From NCBI RefSeq assembly GCF_900454495.1, contig NZ_UGSI01000001.1:1364001-1428000 (forward strand): DNA of 64,000 nucleotides, in the 5' to 3' direction. The notes under the pieces are model-generated. The model had not been told where the DNA came from and searched no databases. It was given only the letters and a program-made list of their open reading frames with translations. The stretch's first letter is position 1. Every line of letters starts with the position of its first letter. The DNA is from Paenibacillus macerans (lineage in GTDB: Bacteria > Bacillota > Bacilli > Paenibacillales > Paenibacillaceae). The translations under genes and the position numbers were made by a program. Shown here in pieces: positions 16,209-23,532 of the stretch.

Positions 16209-16827
16209 TGAAAAAATCCGCAAAAAAACTCCCCCTGACGGGCTTTCGCGGATGGTTGCAAACACCAAGCTGCTCTTCTCCGCACAGGGGCGCGAGCTCC
16301 ATTATGAGTTGATGACGGTCGCTCCCTATATTATTTTGATGGAGTTGCAGGAGCATTTAAAAAACGGCCGCCACAAAACGGTGATCAACACCTCGTCCGC
16401 CGTGACAAATATGGCGAAGCCGTTCGATGCGGATTCGCCGGACCGCCCGAAAACGTTCCGCAAGCTGTTGGGTTCTTACGCCACTTCCAAGCTGGCATTG
16501 TCGCTTTGGACGCAGGCCGCAGCTCCGGAGTTCGCCAAGGAAGGAATCAAAATCCGCAGCGTCGACCCAGGCAGCAACAACACCGCGCGAAAAAGCAAAA
16601 AATCCGGTTTGCCATGGTATGTGAAACCGATGATGAAGCTGTTTTTCCAGCCGCCGTCTTACGGGGCAGGGCGGTTGTACGACGGAGCGTTTGGACCATA
16701 CCGCGATCTTGCCGGCGTGTATTTGGAAAAAGGCCAAGTTAAAGAATTAAATTACACCGAATTCGCGCAACAGGTGCTGAACAAGGTCAAAACGGTTTAT
16801 GAGCGGGAATATCTTAAAAGTGAATGA
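16183..16827 (+). pseudogene. N-terminally truncated short-chain dehydrogenase
   Basis: The open frame of 214 codons contains only the C-terminal part of an SDR: TVINTSSAV (active-site Ser strand), SYATSKLALSLW (Tyr-x3-Lys motif), IKIRSVDPG and a C-terminal tail. The Rossmann nucleotide-binding part with the TGxxxGIG motif is missing. The apparent start region overlaps the promoter and hairpin of the divergent ACT operon, and no ribosome binding site precedes it. I read it as a remnant of an SDR gene whose 5' third was lost. Similarity to SDRs is clear from about 16300 onwards. Confidence 0.65.
16216..16253 (-). other. Inverted repeat with U-tract upstream of the ACT-PFL promoter
   Basis: ATCCGC and GCGGAT pair around a 26-nt loop, and the minus strand continues TTTTTTC. 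It resembles a terminator, but no minus-strand gene lies directly upstream, so its role is unclear. Confidence 0.4.
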
Positions 16828-16841
16828 AGACCGGCTAACAG

Positions 16842-16881
16842 AGCAAGCCTCCTTTTCCATTCCCGGATCAGGAGGCTTGCT
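16842..16881. terminator. Bidirectional hairpin between SDR genes
   Basis: AGCAAGCCTCC and GGAGGCTTGCT, a perfect 11-bp stem between convergent genes. The U-tract is weak on both strands. Confidence 0.65.
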
Positions 16882-16889
16882 TAACACGC

Positions 16890-17648
16890 TTAATAGGCGG
16901 TCCACCCGGCATCCGCGGTGATGACGGTGCCGTTCACAAAGCTGGAATCGTCGGAAGCGAGGAACAACGCCACTTTGGCGATTTCCTCGGCGCTGCCTAA
17001 TCGCGGATTAATAGCCATGCCAAGCTGTTGTCTGGAAGCGCCAAACGGATTGATATTGGTCATCGAAGCCCCGATATTCGTTTCCACGCCGCCCGGAGCG
17101 ATCGCATTGCAGCGGATGCCTTTTTGAGCGTACATGAACCCGGTGTTTTTGGTAAATCCAATCACGGCATGTTTGGAAGCGGTGTACGCCGCGCCTGCAC
17201 GTGCTCCGTACAACCCTCCGGCGGAAGCAACGTTGACGATCACGCCGCTTTCCTTTTCCAAGAAGATCGGCAGCACTTTCCGGGTTGCACGCATTACGCT
17301 TGTCGTATTGACGGCAAACACCCGCTCCCACTGCTCATCCGTGATGTCGCCGGCCGGCTCGAAATTATCCATGATCCCCGCATTGTTCACCAAAATATCA
17401 ACCGTGCCGAAAGCTTTAACGGTCGCATCCACCAACTGCTGAATGTCTTCTTCCACGGCGACGTTTGTTTTCACCGCTTGAGCCGTCCCGCCTGCGGCTG
17501 TAATCCGTTCAACCGTGGCGTTCGCGCCCTCCAAATTCAAATCCGAGACCATGACCTTGGCGCCTTCTTTGGCAAACAGCAGTGCGATTTCTCTGCCCAT
17601 TCCCGATGCGGCTCCCGTTACGATGACTGCTTTGTTCTCCAATTTCAA
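16890..17648 (-). CDS. SDR family oxidoreductase (FabG-like)
   Basis: 252-residue classical short-chain dehydrogenase using NAD(P)H. The cofactor motif TGAASGMGRE is at residues 11-20, followed by NNAGIMD near 90, catalytic Ser in VNVASAGG and YTASKHA (Tyr-x3-Lys) near 155-161. The substrate is unknown; 3-oxoacyl-ACP- or alcohol-dehydrogenase-like activity is possible. ATG at 17648 is preceded by GGAGGAAAC. It stands as a single gene converging on the truncated SDR. Confidence 0.9.
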   Translation of the reverse strand: MKLENKAVIVTGAASGMGREIALLFAKEGAKVMVSDLNLEGANATVERITAAGGTAQAVKTNVAVEEDIQQLVDATVKAFGTVDILVNNAGIMDNFEPAGDITDEQWERVFAVNTTSVMRATRKVLPIFLEKESGVIVNVASAGGLYGARAGAAYTASKHAVIGFTKNTGFMYAQKGIRCNAIAPGGVETNIGASMTNINPFGASRQQLGMAINPRLGSAEEIAKVALFLASDDSSFVNGTVITADAGWTAY

Positions 17649-17739
17649 AGCGCGTTTCCTCCAATCGTACTATTAAAATTTTAAATGTTTTCAATCATTA
17701 TTATGATACCCATTCCATGGGCATTTCCATCAGCAAAAA

Positions 17740-17775
17740 AGAGACTTGCTCCTTCGCGGAGCAAATCTCTTTTTC
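17740..17775. terminator. Bidirectional terminator
   Basis: AGAGA.TTGCTCC / GGAGCAA.TCTCT with A-run and T-run on the two sides. It terminates the GNAT gene on the minus strand. Confidence 0.85.
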
Positions 17776-17782
17776 ATTTCTA

Positions 17783-18370
17783 TTATGGAGTTTTAAAAAG
17801 TTTGCCATGAAATTGCTCAAGCCTGGCCAGGTACTGCTTGTTCAGCAAAGCAAACAGAACGGCGTCAACAAATTGATTTTTCTCGAAGAAACATTCCTTC
17901 AAATAGCCCTCTTCATGAAAACCGATCTTCTCGAGCAGGTATCTGGAACGAATATTGTCCGGGTCGATAAAGGCTTCAATCCGGTTTAAGCCCAAATCCT
18001 CAAAGCCAAAGCGCAAAATTTCCTGCAGCACCTCGCTCATCACGCCCTGTCGCCAATATTCCGGATCCAGCTCGTAGCCGATTTCCGCCTTATAGTGCTC
18101 TTGAGACCAGTTATGGAAGCCGCATGTACCGATGACCCGGTCCCCTTCCGATTTGACCGTGATCGCCCAGCGAAACCCGCGGCGCTCCAAATACCGGATG
18201 TTCCAGTTTTGGATCAGCTCTTCGGCCTGCCGGAGACTATCAAACCGATCCAAGTCGTAATATTTCGTAACCTCGTCATTGGAAAAATACTGGAACAAAT
18301 CCCCGGCATCTTCCGCGGTCAATTTGCGCAAAATAAATCTTTCCGTCTCCAGCTGGGGGAACAGCTTCAC
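17783..18370 (-). CDS. GNAT acetyltransferase, RimJ/RimL type
   Basis: 195-residue acetyl-CoA-dependent N-acyltransferase. LETERFILRKLTAEDA near the N-terminus, GTCGFHNWS in the middle and YWRQGVMSEVLQEILRFGF (acetyl-CoA loop) are typical of the RimJ/RimL branch that acetylates protein N-termini or small substrates. The start is GTG at 18370, with AAGGAG eight bases upstream; an earlier ATG has no binding site. Confidence 0.85.
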   Translation of the reverse strand: MKLFPQLETERFILRKLTAEDAGDLFQYFSNDEVTKYYDLDRFDSLRQAEELIQNWNIRYLERRGFRWAITVKSEGDRVIGTCGFHNWSQEHYKAEIGYELDPEYWRQGVMSEVLQEILRFGFEDLGLNRIEAFIDPDNIRSRYLLEKIGFHEEGYLKECFFEKNQFVDAVLFALLNKQYLARLEQFHGKLFKTP

Positions 18371-18446
18371 GGCAACCGCTCCTTTCCTATAACATTGCAT
18401 CGTATAATATTATAGGTGAGAAGCCTTGCCAATTGAAAGAGTCAAA

Positions 18447-19325
18447 TCATTCGGCCTGGTCAATCACTAGTTTAATGCCGATGCCGAACGGATCGGTAAG
18501 TCTGATTTCCCGCCCTTGCTCGTCCCGTTCATAGGCCGCTTTGGCATTCGCCAACCGGCTTTCCACGGCCCCTAGGGCCGCAAGGTCCGGCAGCACCGCC
18601 GCGAAATAACGCAGCCCGACCGCGTCCTCCGGCGACGGGGGAGCTCCGACGCCGGCCCAGGTATTCAGGCCGATATGATGATGGTATCCGCCGGCGGACA
18701 CAAACAGCGCCGCCCCGCCGTAATGGGCGGTAATTTCAAAGCCGAGAATTTGGCAGTAAAACCGCTCCGCCTCGCGCAAATCGCCGACATGAAAATGAAC
18801 ATGGCCGATCTGCGTTGCCGGCGGAAGTCCCCTCCACTCGGCTCCTTCCGAAACGGCAAGCAAACCATCCACGTCCACCGGATCAGTCGACATGATATAT
18901 TCGCCGCTTTCGTCACGCCGCCAGGTGTCGCGCGGCCGATCGGCGTAGATTTCAATGCCGTTTTGGTCCGGATCGTTTAAATATAACGCTTCGCTCACCA
19001 GGTGATCCCCCTGTCCAACGGGAATTCGGTATTTGATCAGATTGCGCAGCGCCAAGCCAAGCGCGGTCCGATCCGGTACCAGGATCGCGAAATGGTACAG
19101 CCCGGAAACCGACCGTTCCGGCATAACCCGATACTGCCCGTTAGCTTCCAGGTACAACAGCGGTGTTTTCCCGTCGGCCGTGAGTTCGGCTACGTTTCCG
19201 TTTTGCTTCAGTACGCTCAGGCCGATCACTTCCCGATAAAAGGCCACCGACCGGTCCAGATCGCGAACTTTAAGATAGACGCTGCCGATCCGGGCAGCGG
19301 GATGAATGGATACGTGCTCAGACAA
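18447..19325 (-). CDS. VOC-family dioxygenase, catechol-2,3-dioxygenase (CatE)-like
   Basis: 292-residue protein of two glyoxalase/bleomycin-resistance-type halves: residues about 10-130 (IGSVYLKVRDLDRSVAFYRE, YHFAILVPD, GIEIYADRP) and about 165-290 (IGHVHFHVGDLREAERFYCQ, HHIGLNTW). Metal-ligand His and Glu positions (H in IGHVHFHV and HHHIG) are present in the second half. It resembles CatE/YfiE of Bacillus, which opens catechols. The start is TTG at 19325, with AGGAGG upstream. It is expressed from a consensus promoter overlapped by palindromes shared with the rrf2 gene at 21 kb. Confidence 0.82.
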   Translation of the reverse strand: MSEHVSIHPAARIGSVYLKVRDLDRSVAFYREVIGLSVLKQNGNVAELTADGKTPLLYLEANGQYRVMPERSVSGLYHFAILVPDRTALGLALRNLIKYRIPVGQGDHLVSEALYLNDPDQNGIEIYADRPRDTWRRDESGEYIMSTDPVDVDGLLAVSEGAEWRGLPPATQIGHVHFHVGDLREAERFYCQILGFEITAHYGGAALFVSAGGYHHHIGLNTWAGVGAPPSPEDAVGLRYFAAVLPDLAALGAVESRLANAKAAYERDEQGREIRLTDPFGIGIKLVIDQAE

Positions 19326-19392
19326 AATGTAAATTCCTCCTATACGCAAAGATTGGTGTGGATACGAAATGCTCTATTTCATGCAATATAGT

Positions 19393-19455
19393 GTAACCGG
19401 TTTGGTTACATGATAGTTATGTAATCAGTATAGTTACAGGTGAACCGTGTGTCAA
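19393..19455 (-). promoter_or_regulatory. Promoter and operators of the VOC dioxygenase gene
   Basis: TTGACA at 19450-19455, 17 nt, TATACT at 19427-19432. Palindromes are GTAAC-TATACTG-ATTAC on the -10 (19421-19437), GTAAC-N7-GTTAC downstream (19393-19409), and TTACAT-N7-ATGTAA between them (19406-19424). The first matches, in sequence and position, the site on the rrf2 promoter. Confidence 0.75.
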
Positions 19456-19788
19456 CGAATACTTGCCGGTTTTGGCTGCGCATATAAAAAACGTCTGCCA
19501 GCGTATTTTCAAAGAAGCCAGGCCGTTTAGCGGTAGTTTTTCTTGCGTTGATAACGTTCGTGTCTCGGTGTTCCTGCCTGCTGCCTACCTTTGCACGATT
19601 ATCCCCTTCGTTAAGGAGCAGGGATTGGGGCCAGAGCAAGGGTTCCAAAAAAAGCGTGAAGAAAAAGAAAGGGGGGAAAAATGAGGCGGTTTAGGTGAGA
19701 TTTTCGGCTTGATAAGGGAACGTGTGTTTGGTATAATGAAATAAATGGAACTAATGTTCGTATATTCTTAATTCGGGGGAGAGTAAAC

Positions 19789-20703
19789 ATGGAGATCAAT
19801 GCGGGCACGGAACTTCAATCATTCAGCAGCCGTTTTAACAGCGAGCAGGACTGCATGGAAGCGCTAATCGCGATGAAGTGGCCCAGCGGCTTTGTCTGCC
19901 CGCGCTGCGCTCACACCCGGTGCAGCCGTCTGACCTCCCGGCATATCCCCTTGTTCGAGTGCGGAAAGTGCAAGCATCAAACATCGCCTTTGGTCGGCAC
20001 GATTTTTGAAGGAACGCATCTCCCCTTGGTGAAGTGGTTCCAGGCCCTGGAGTTATTCCTGCTTGAGGGCGGCATCTCAGCGCTGCGGCTGCGCAAGGAG
20101 ATCCGTGTCGCCTACAAAACCGCCTGGTTAGTGCTGCACAAAATACGTCATGCCGTGGGGGAGTTCGATGCCCGGGAGCTGCTCTCCGGAGACGTGAAGG
20201 TGAACAGCGATCAGTATGGGCGTAATCCGTCCAGGTGTCAGCTTTCGCATCCGTACGCCTCGGCGGTCGTAGCGGGATGCACGGTCACGGAGTCGGGCGA
20301 GCCGGAGCAGGTTAAAATCCGCCTGGTGCCGCATAAGCGGGGAGGCGAAAAAAGGGCAGACCGTCACGATCTAACCGCGTTCATCAATGGGCATGTGGAT
20401 GTCCGTACATCGGCGGTACAGCTGTTCCCTCAGGCCTTTCGGCTGTATGCGCCCTTGCGGAAAGTGGTGAGAGAGGCGTGGGAATCGCTGAAGAGTACGT
20501 ATGGAGCCTTGGAACTGAAGCATCTGCAGGCGTATCTAAACGAATACACCGGACGCCGCCGGCTGCGCCTGCAAGGAAGCCGGCTCGGAGCGGAAGAAAC
20601 GATGCGGCAGAAGTTGTTGCAGATGTGTGTAGCGGTGCCGGTGCTTCCCTACCGCCGGCTGATCGCGCGCCAACCGCATCAGCCCCTTGAGGCTGCGGCC
20701 TGA
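19789..20703 (+). CDS. IS1595-like transposase (zinc-ribbon type), catalytic motif altered
   Basis: 304-residue protein. Residues about 20-60 form the transposase zinc ribbon: the W-PSGFVCPRCAHTRC and FECGKCKHQTS cysteine pairs. SPLVGTIFEGTHLPLVKWFQ follows, as in IS1595/ISXO2 transposases. In the nuclease domain the usual V-x-V-D-E-x-Y-x-GG motif is replaced by VKVNSDQYGRN. The glutamate region VVREAWESLKSTYG followed by HLQAYLNEY is still recognisable. It may be inactive, need a partner, or be a divergent active class. ATG at 19789 has a GGGGGAGAG site. Confidence 0.75.
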   Translation: MEINAGTELQSFSSRFNSEQDCMEALIAMKWPSGFVCPRCAHTRCSRLTSRHIPLFECGKCKHQTSPLVGTIFEGTHLPLVKWFQALELFLLEGGISALRLRKEIRVAYKTAWLVLHKIRHAVGEFDARELLSGDVKVNSDQYGRNPSRCQLSHPYASAVVAGCTVTESGEPEQVKIRLVPHKRGGEKRADRHDLTAFINGHVDVRTSAVQLFPQAFRLYAPLRKVVREAWESLKSTYGALELKHLQAYLNEYTGRRRLRLQGSRLGAEETMRQKLLQMCVAVPVLPYRRLIARQPHQPLEAAA

Positions 20704-20822
20704 TAGAAGTGCTTGAACGTTTCAGACGTTGCTGCAAACGGATCCAGGCTGCGGCAAGATCACGGTCTTTTCATTTTTTTCGGTGTCTTGCCCCATCCCT
20801 CTCGTCAGGCCTGCTTTACTTC

Positions 20823-20965
20823 TCCTAAACCTCCTTCTCCCAAACCTATCTATTGATCTAGAACAGGTCTGCTTCTCAAAACATATCTACCGATCCCAAA
20901 AGTATCCTTTCCCCAATATATCTCTTTCTCCTGAATTTATCTTCTTCGCTGCTTCCTGATCAAAC
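20823..20965 (+). repeat. Degenerate tandem repeats, subterminal, IS copy 1
   Basis: About seven pyrimidine-rich units of 15-19 nt with the loose consensus ATATCTGCTTCTCCCAAAC, lying between the transposase gene and the right inverted end. Copy 2 has the same type of array. These may be transposase-binding sites. Confidence 0.55.
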
Positions 20966-21014
20966 GGGATAATCGTGCAAAGCGTCGGACAGCGGATGTT
21001 GATTCAGTTTGCAC

Positions 21015-21449
21015 TTACACCACCGGCGTTTTTGCGGAAATATCCTCGACGATATCCTGCAGCGTCACGGCTTCCAACGTTTTCTCCAGCGCTTTTTGCG
21101 CCATGGAGAAGATCGGCTCGATCGCAGACTGAATATTCCGGCCGACCGGGCAATCCGGGTTGGGATGATCGTGTACCGCAAACAACCCATCCTCCTCCAC
21201 GACATGCACCGCGCGGTAAATATCGAGCAGCGTAATGTCGCACAGCTTGCGGGACAGCTTGGTGCCGGCCACGCCGGGGCGAACTTCCACCAGCCCGGCT
21301 TTATTCAACATGCTCATAATACGGCGAATAACGACCGGATTCGTATTCACGCTGCCGGAGATATACTCCGATGTACTAACCCCGTCCTTATTGATTTCAA
21401 GCAGGGACAAAATGTGAATGGCCACGGAAAATCTGGAGCTGATCGTCAA
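21015..21449 (-). CDS. Rrf2-family regulator, YwnA-like
   Basis: 144-residue winged-helix repressor. The stretch YISGSVNTNPVVIRRIMSML is the recognition region of YwnA-type Rrf2 proteins. GLFAVHDHPNPDCPVGRNIQ keeps the single conserved Cys of that branch. The three clustered cysteines of IscR/NsrR are absent, so no Fe-S cluster is expected; a thiol switch is plausible. The start is TTG at 21449, with AAGGGGG eight bases upstream. Its promoter carries a palindrome shared with the VOC dioxygenase gene. Confidence 0.85.
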   Translation of the reverse strand: MTISSRFSVAIHILSLLEINKDGVSTSEYISGSVNTNPVVIRRIMSMLNKAGLVEVRPGVAGTKLSRKLCDITLLDIYRAVHVVEEDGLFAVHDHPNPDCPVGRNIQSAIEPIFSMAQKALEKTLEAVTLQDIVEDISAKTPVV

Positions 21450-21475
21450 GCGTGTATCCCCCTTTTCAAGCGTCA

Positions 21476-21511
21476 GTAACAATATTAGTTACAAATTGAC
21501 CGGGGTGTCAA
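21476..21511 (-). promoter_or_regulatory. Promoter and operator of the rrf2 gene
   Basis: TTGACA at 21506-21511, 18 nt, TAATAT at 21482-21487. GTAAC-TAATATT-GTTAC (21476-21492) lies exactly over the -10. Confidence 0.75.
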
Positions 21512-21520
21512 TAATCATAG

Positions 21521-22009
21521 TCATTGATTTTTCAACAAAGCATGGATAACGGCATAGCTGATCAAACTGCGGTCCTGGTATACGCCGGACACTGCATCCG
21601 GATGTTCGCCGAGAATGCCTTTTTGCAGGATCGCCGCCCCAAAGCCCCTCTCCCGGGCGCCGTTAAACGTAAAGGTTACGCAATGTTCCGCGGCAAATCC
21701 GCAGACGACGACAAAGTCGGTTTCCTTATCCCGCAGCAGCTGCTCCAAATCGGTTTTCCAAAAGGCGTTGTTCCATTCCTTCGAAATGCGGAGATCCGAA
21801 TCGTCAAGCCTAATTTCCGGAGTCACCTCAAATCCGGGCGAATGCTCGCCCATTTCCGTATCCTGCACCACCACGACCGGTCTGCCAGTGTCCCGGAATA
21901 AGTCGGCCACGGCGTTAATATACTCGCTAGCTACGGACAGCTCGCTTTGCAGCCGCGGATCAGTCAAAAGCCCTTTCTGCATGTCGATGATTAATAAAGC
22001 CGGTTTCAT
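21521..22009 (-). CDS. Isochorismatase-like cysteine hydrolase
   Basis: 162-residue alpha/beta hydrolase. The catalytic triad positions are visible: Asp in LLIIDMQKGL (residue about 9), Lys in ISKEWNNAFWKT and Cys in GFAAEHCVTF. The substrate may be an amide (nicotinamidase-like) or an isochorismate-type ether; it cannot be told. ATG at 22009. A TATAAT lies near 22060 on the same strand. It ends 72 nt before the rrf2 start, which has its own promoter. Confidence 0.85.
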   Translation of the reverse strand: MKPALLIIDMQKGLLTDPRLQSELSVASEYINAVADLFRDTGRPVVVVQDTEMGEHSPGFEVTPEIRLDDSDLRISKEWNNAFWKTDLEQLLRDKETDFVVVCGFAAEHCVTFTFNGARERGFGAAILQKGILGEHPDAVSGVYQDRSLISYAVIHALLKNQ

Positions 22010-22138
22010 TGGCGTGCCTCCTCGTCAAACGCTCATTTTGGGGTCAATCATTCCTTTCATTATACACACTTCCGGGCCCAAGATTAAGCCTTGCCAAAAC
22101 ATCCTTCTCGTCTCTGGCGAAAAATAACGGCCAACCTA

Positions 22139-22170
22139 TTGACCCTCACATTAGTGTCAGGGTTTATAAT
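22139..22170 (+). promoter_or_regulatory. MerR-type promoter and operator
   Basis: TTGACC at 22139-22144 and TATAAT at 22165-22170 with a 20-nt spacer. The imperfect palindrome ACCCTCACATT / AGTGTCAGGGT (22142-22163) fills the spacer. The overlong spacer with a dyad is the hallmark of MerR-activated promoters. Confidence 0.8.
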
Positions 22171-22200
22171 GAATCCGGAAGGCAGGTGAGGTTAGGTTTT

Positions 22201-22599
22201 ATGAAAATTGGAGAATTGTCGAAGGCGACCGGCGTCAGCATCCGTTCTCTTAGATATTACGAGGAGCAAGGGCTAATCACCTCAAATCGGCTAAACAACG
22301 GATATCGCGACTATCACAGCTTGACCGCCGAGCAGGTAAAAACGATTCAGTTTTATTTGAGCCTCGGCCTGACCACGCAGGAAATCGCCGGTTTTCTGCA
22401 ATGCGTAATGACAAGCAAAGAAGCGTTTTGCCGGGAGATTATGCCGGTGTACCGCAGCAAGTTGAAGGAGATTACCGAGCAAATTGAGCTGCTGCAAACG
22501 ATCAAGTCAAATCTGGAAGAACGGATTCACTACATTTTAGAAGAAAATCCCGAAATGGAGATGATGGAATATGACGATCAGACGGATCGCCGATGCTAA
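22201..22599 (+). CDS. MerR-family transcriptional regulator
   Basis: 132-residue regulator with the MerR HTH at residues 1-40 (MKIGELSKATGVSIRSLRYY), followed by a dimerisation coiled coil (residues 80-115) and a short C-terminal tail with Cys residues at FLQC, FCRE and the last residue. The start is ATG at 22201; an upstream in-frame extension would run through the promoter. Its own spacer operator is visible at 22142-22163. It overlaps the thioredoxin gene by 29 nt, so both are made from one mRNA. Confidence 0.9.
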   Translation: MKIGELSKATGVSIRSLRYYEEQGLITSNRLNNGYRDYHSLTAEQVKTIQFYLSLGLTTQEIAGFLQCVMTSKEAFCREIMPVYRSKLKEITEQIELLQTIKSNLEERIHYILEENPEMEMMEYDDQTDRRC

Positions 22600-22912
22600 C
22601 GAATTCAACCGGGAAAGTGCGGCCGCGGAATTGGTGCTCGCCGACTTTGACGCTCCGTGGTGCCCTCCGTGCAAGGTGCTCTCGCCGATTCTGGAAGAGC
22701 TGCACGAGGAATTTCAAGGAGCCGTTCCCCTGCTCCAAGTAAACTGCGACGATCATCCGGAACTGGCATCGCAATACGGAATCATGTCGATGCCTACGGT
22801 TATCTTCTTCCGCGGCGGAGAGCCAGTGGAGAAGCTCATCGGCTTAAGACCCAAAGACGCGTACCGGGAACTGATCCGCAAATACCGTGGGTACGCGGGC
22901 CAGGTACAATAA
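22571..22912 (+). CDS. Thioredoxin
   Basis: 113-residue thioredoxin with active site WCPPC (residues about 30-34) instead of the usual WCGPC, and the cis-Pro loop MSMPTVIFF. It reduces disulfides in the cytoplasm. It begins inside the 3' end of the merR-type gene, so expression likely follows that regulator, which suggests a disulfide- or oxidant-responsive unit. Confidence 0.92.
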   Translation: MTIRRIADANEFNRESAAAELVLADFDAPWCPPCKVLSPILEELHEEFQGAVPLLQVNCDDHPELASQYGIMSMPTVIFFRGGEPVEKLIGLRPKDAYRELIRKYRGYAGQVQ

Positions 22913-22928
22913 ACGACAAACCAACCGC

Positions 22929-22982
22929 AAAAAGCTGCCGCCCTGCTCCCTCGTTCAAGAAGGGGCAAGGCGGCAGCTTTTT
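22929..22982. terminator. Bidirectional terminator
   Basis: AAAAAGCTGCCGCC / GGCGGCAGCTTTTT, a perfect 14-bp stem between the convergent thioredoxin and next gene. Confidence 0.9.
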
Positions 22983-23448
22983 ATCCGTAGGCGGTCAGAT
23001 CAGGGATTTGTTTGGCTTGCTCGATGAACGGACCTTCCAATAAGTTGTTAAACGCCAAATGCGTCGCCCGCAAACTGAGCAGCCGATCCCCCGGCTTCAG
23101 GCCGAATTGCTCCCACGTCCCGGGCGGCAGCGTAAAATAGCGGTTACAGTTCAAATGAACCCAACAGAATGTCCGTTCTTTAAACGTAATCGTCTCCCCC
23201 TCGGGAACGGCAAGTTGCCGAAGCTGGGGAATGCTGGCGAAGACGGCCGCCAGCGGCGAATTTGCGATCATTTCCTTGCATACCACGCTGAAGCCCCGGA
23301 CCGTGTTGCGTCCCGTCATTAAAATGATCTGGGAATCCGGATGAATACCATACTCCTGCAGGGCTTGATCCGGCAGGTAAAACGATCCGTCGGCAAGTAT
23401 TCTGCTCCACGCGTAAAAATACTTCCCGGACTTGGCAGTTACTGCCAT
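22981..23448 (-). CDS. Conserved hypothetical protein
   Basis: 155-residue soluble protein that I do not recognise. It has alternating strands and helices (YFYAWSRILADGSFYLPDQA, SQIILMTGRNTVRGFSVV, TLPPGTWEQFGLKPGDRLLS). The phrase LKPGDRLL resembles AbrB/SpoVT-like barrels, but this is weak. The start chosen is ATG at 23448 (MAVTAKSGK), with GGGGGATG upstream; a longer frame exists. Confidence 0.6.
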   Translation of the reverse strand: MAVTAKSGKYFYAWSRILADGSFYLPDQALQEYGIHPDSQIILMTGRNTVRGFSVVCKEMIANSPLAAVFASIPQLRQLAVPEGETITFKERTFCWVHLNCNRYFTLPPGTWEQFGLKPGDRLLSLRATHLAFNNLLEGPFIEQAKQIPDLTAYG

Positions 23449-23532
23449 ACTCTCATCCCCCGAGCTAAATAATGATCGTTTGGTTACGCTAAAATCATCT
23501 CGCATGCAGGGCATCTGGAGATATGATATTCA

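Larger units (their letters stand above)
19589..20982 (+). mobile_element. IS1595-like insertion element, copy 1
   Basis: About 1.39 kb between inverted ends that begin CTTTGCACGATTATCCC on both sides. It carries one transposase-like gene, a promoter (TTGATA at 19709, TATAAT at 19732, 17-nt spacer) and a pyrimidine-rich repeat array before the right end. Similarity to copy 2 at 49.5-51 kb continues past these ends, to about 19555 and 21003. No target duplication is obvious. Confidence 0.75.

Noticed and set aside
20823..20965. Possible CRISPR array
   Set aside because: The units are degenerate, have no unique spacers of constant length, and no cas genes are present.
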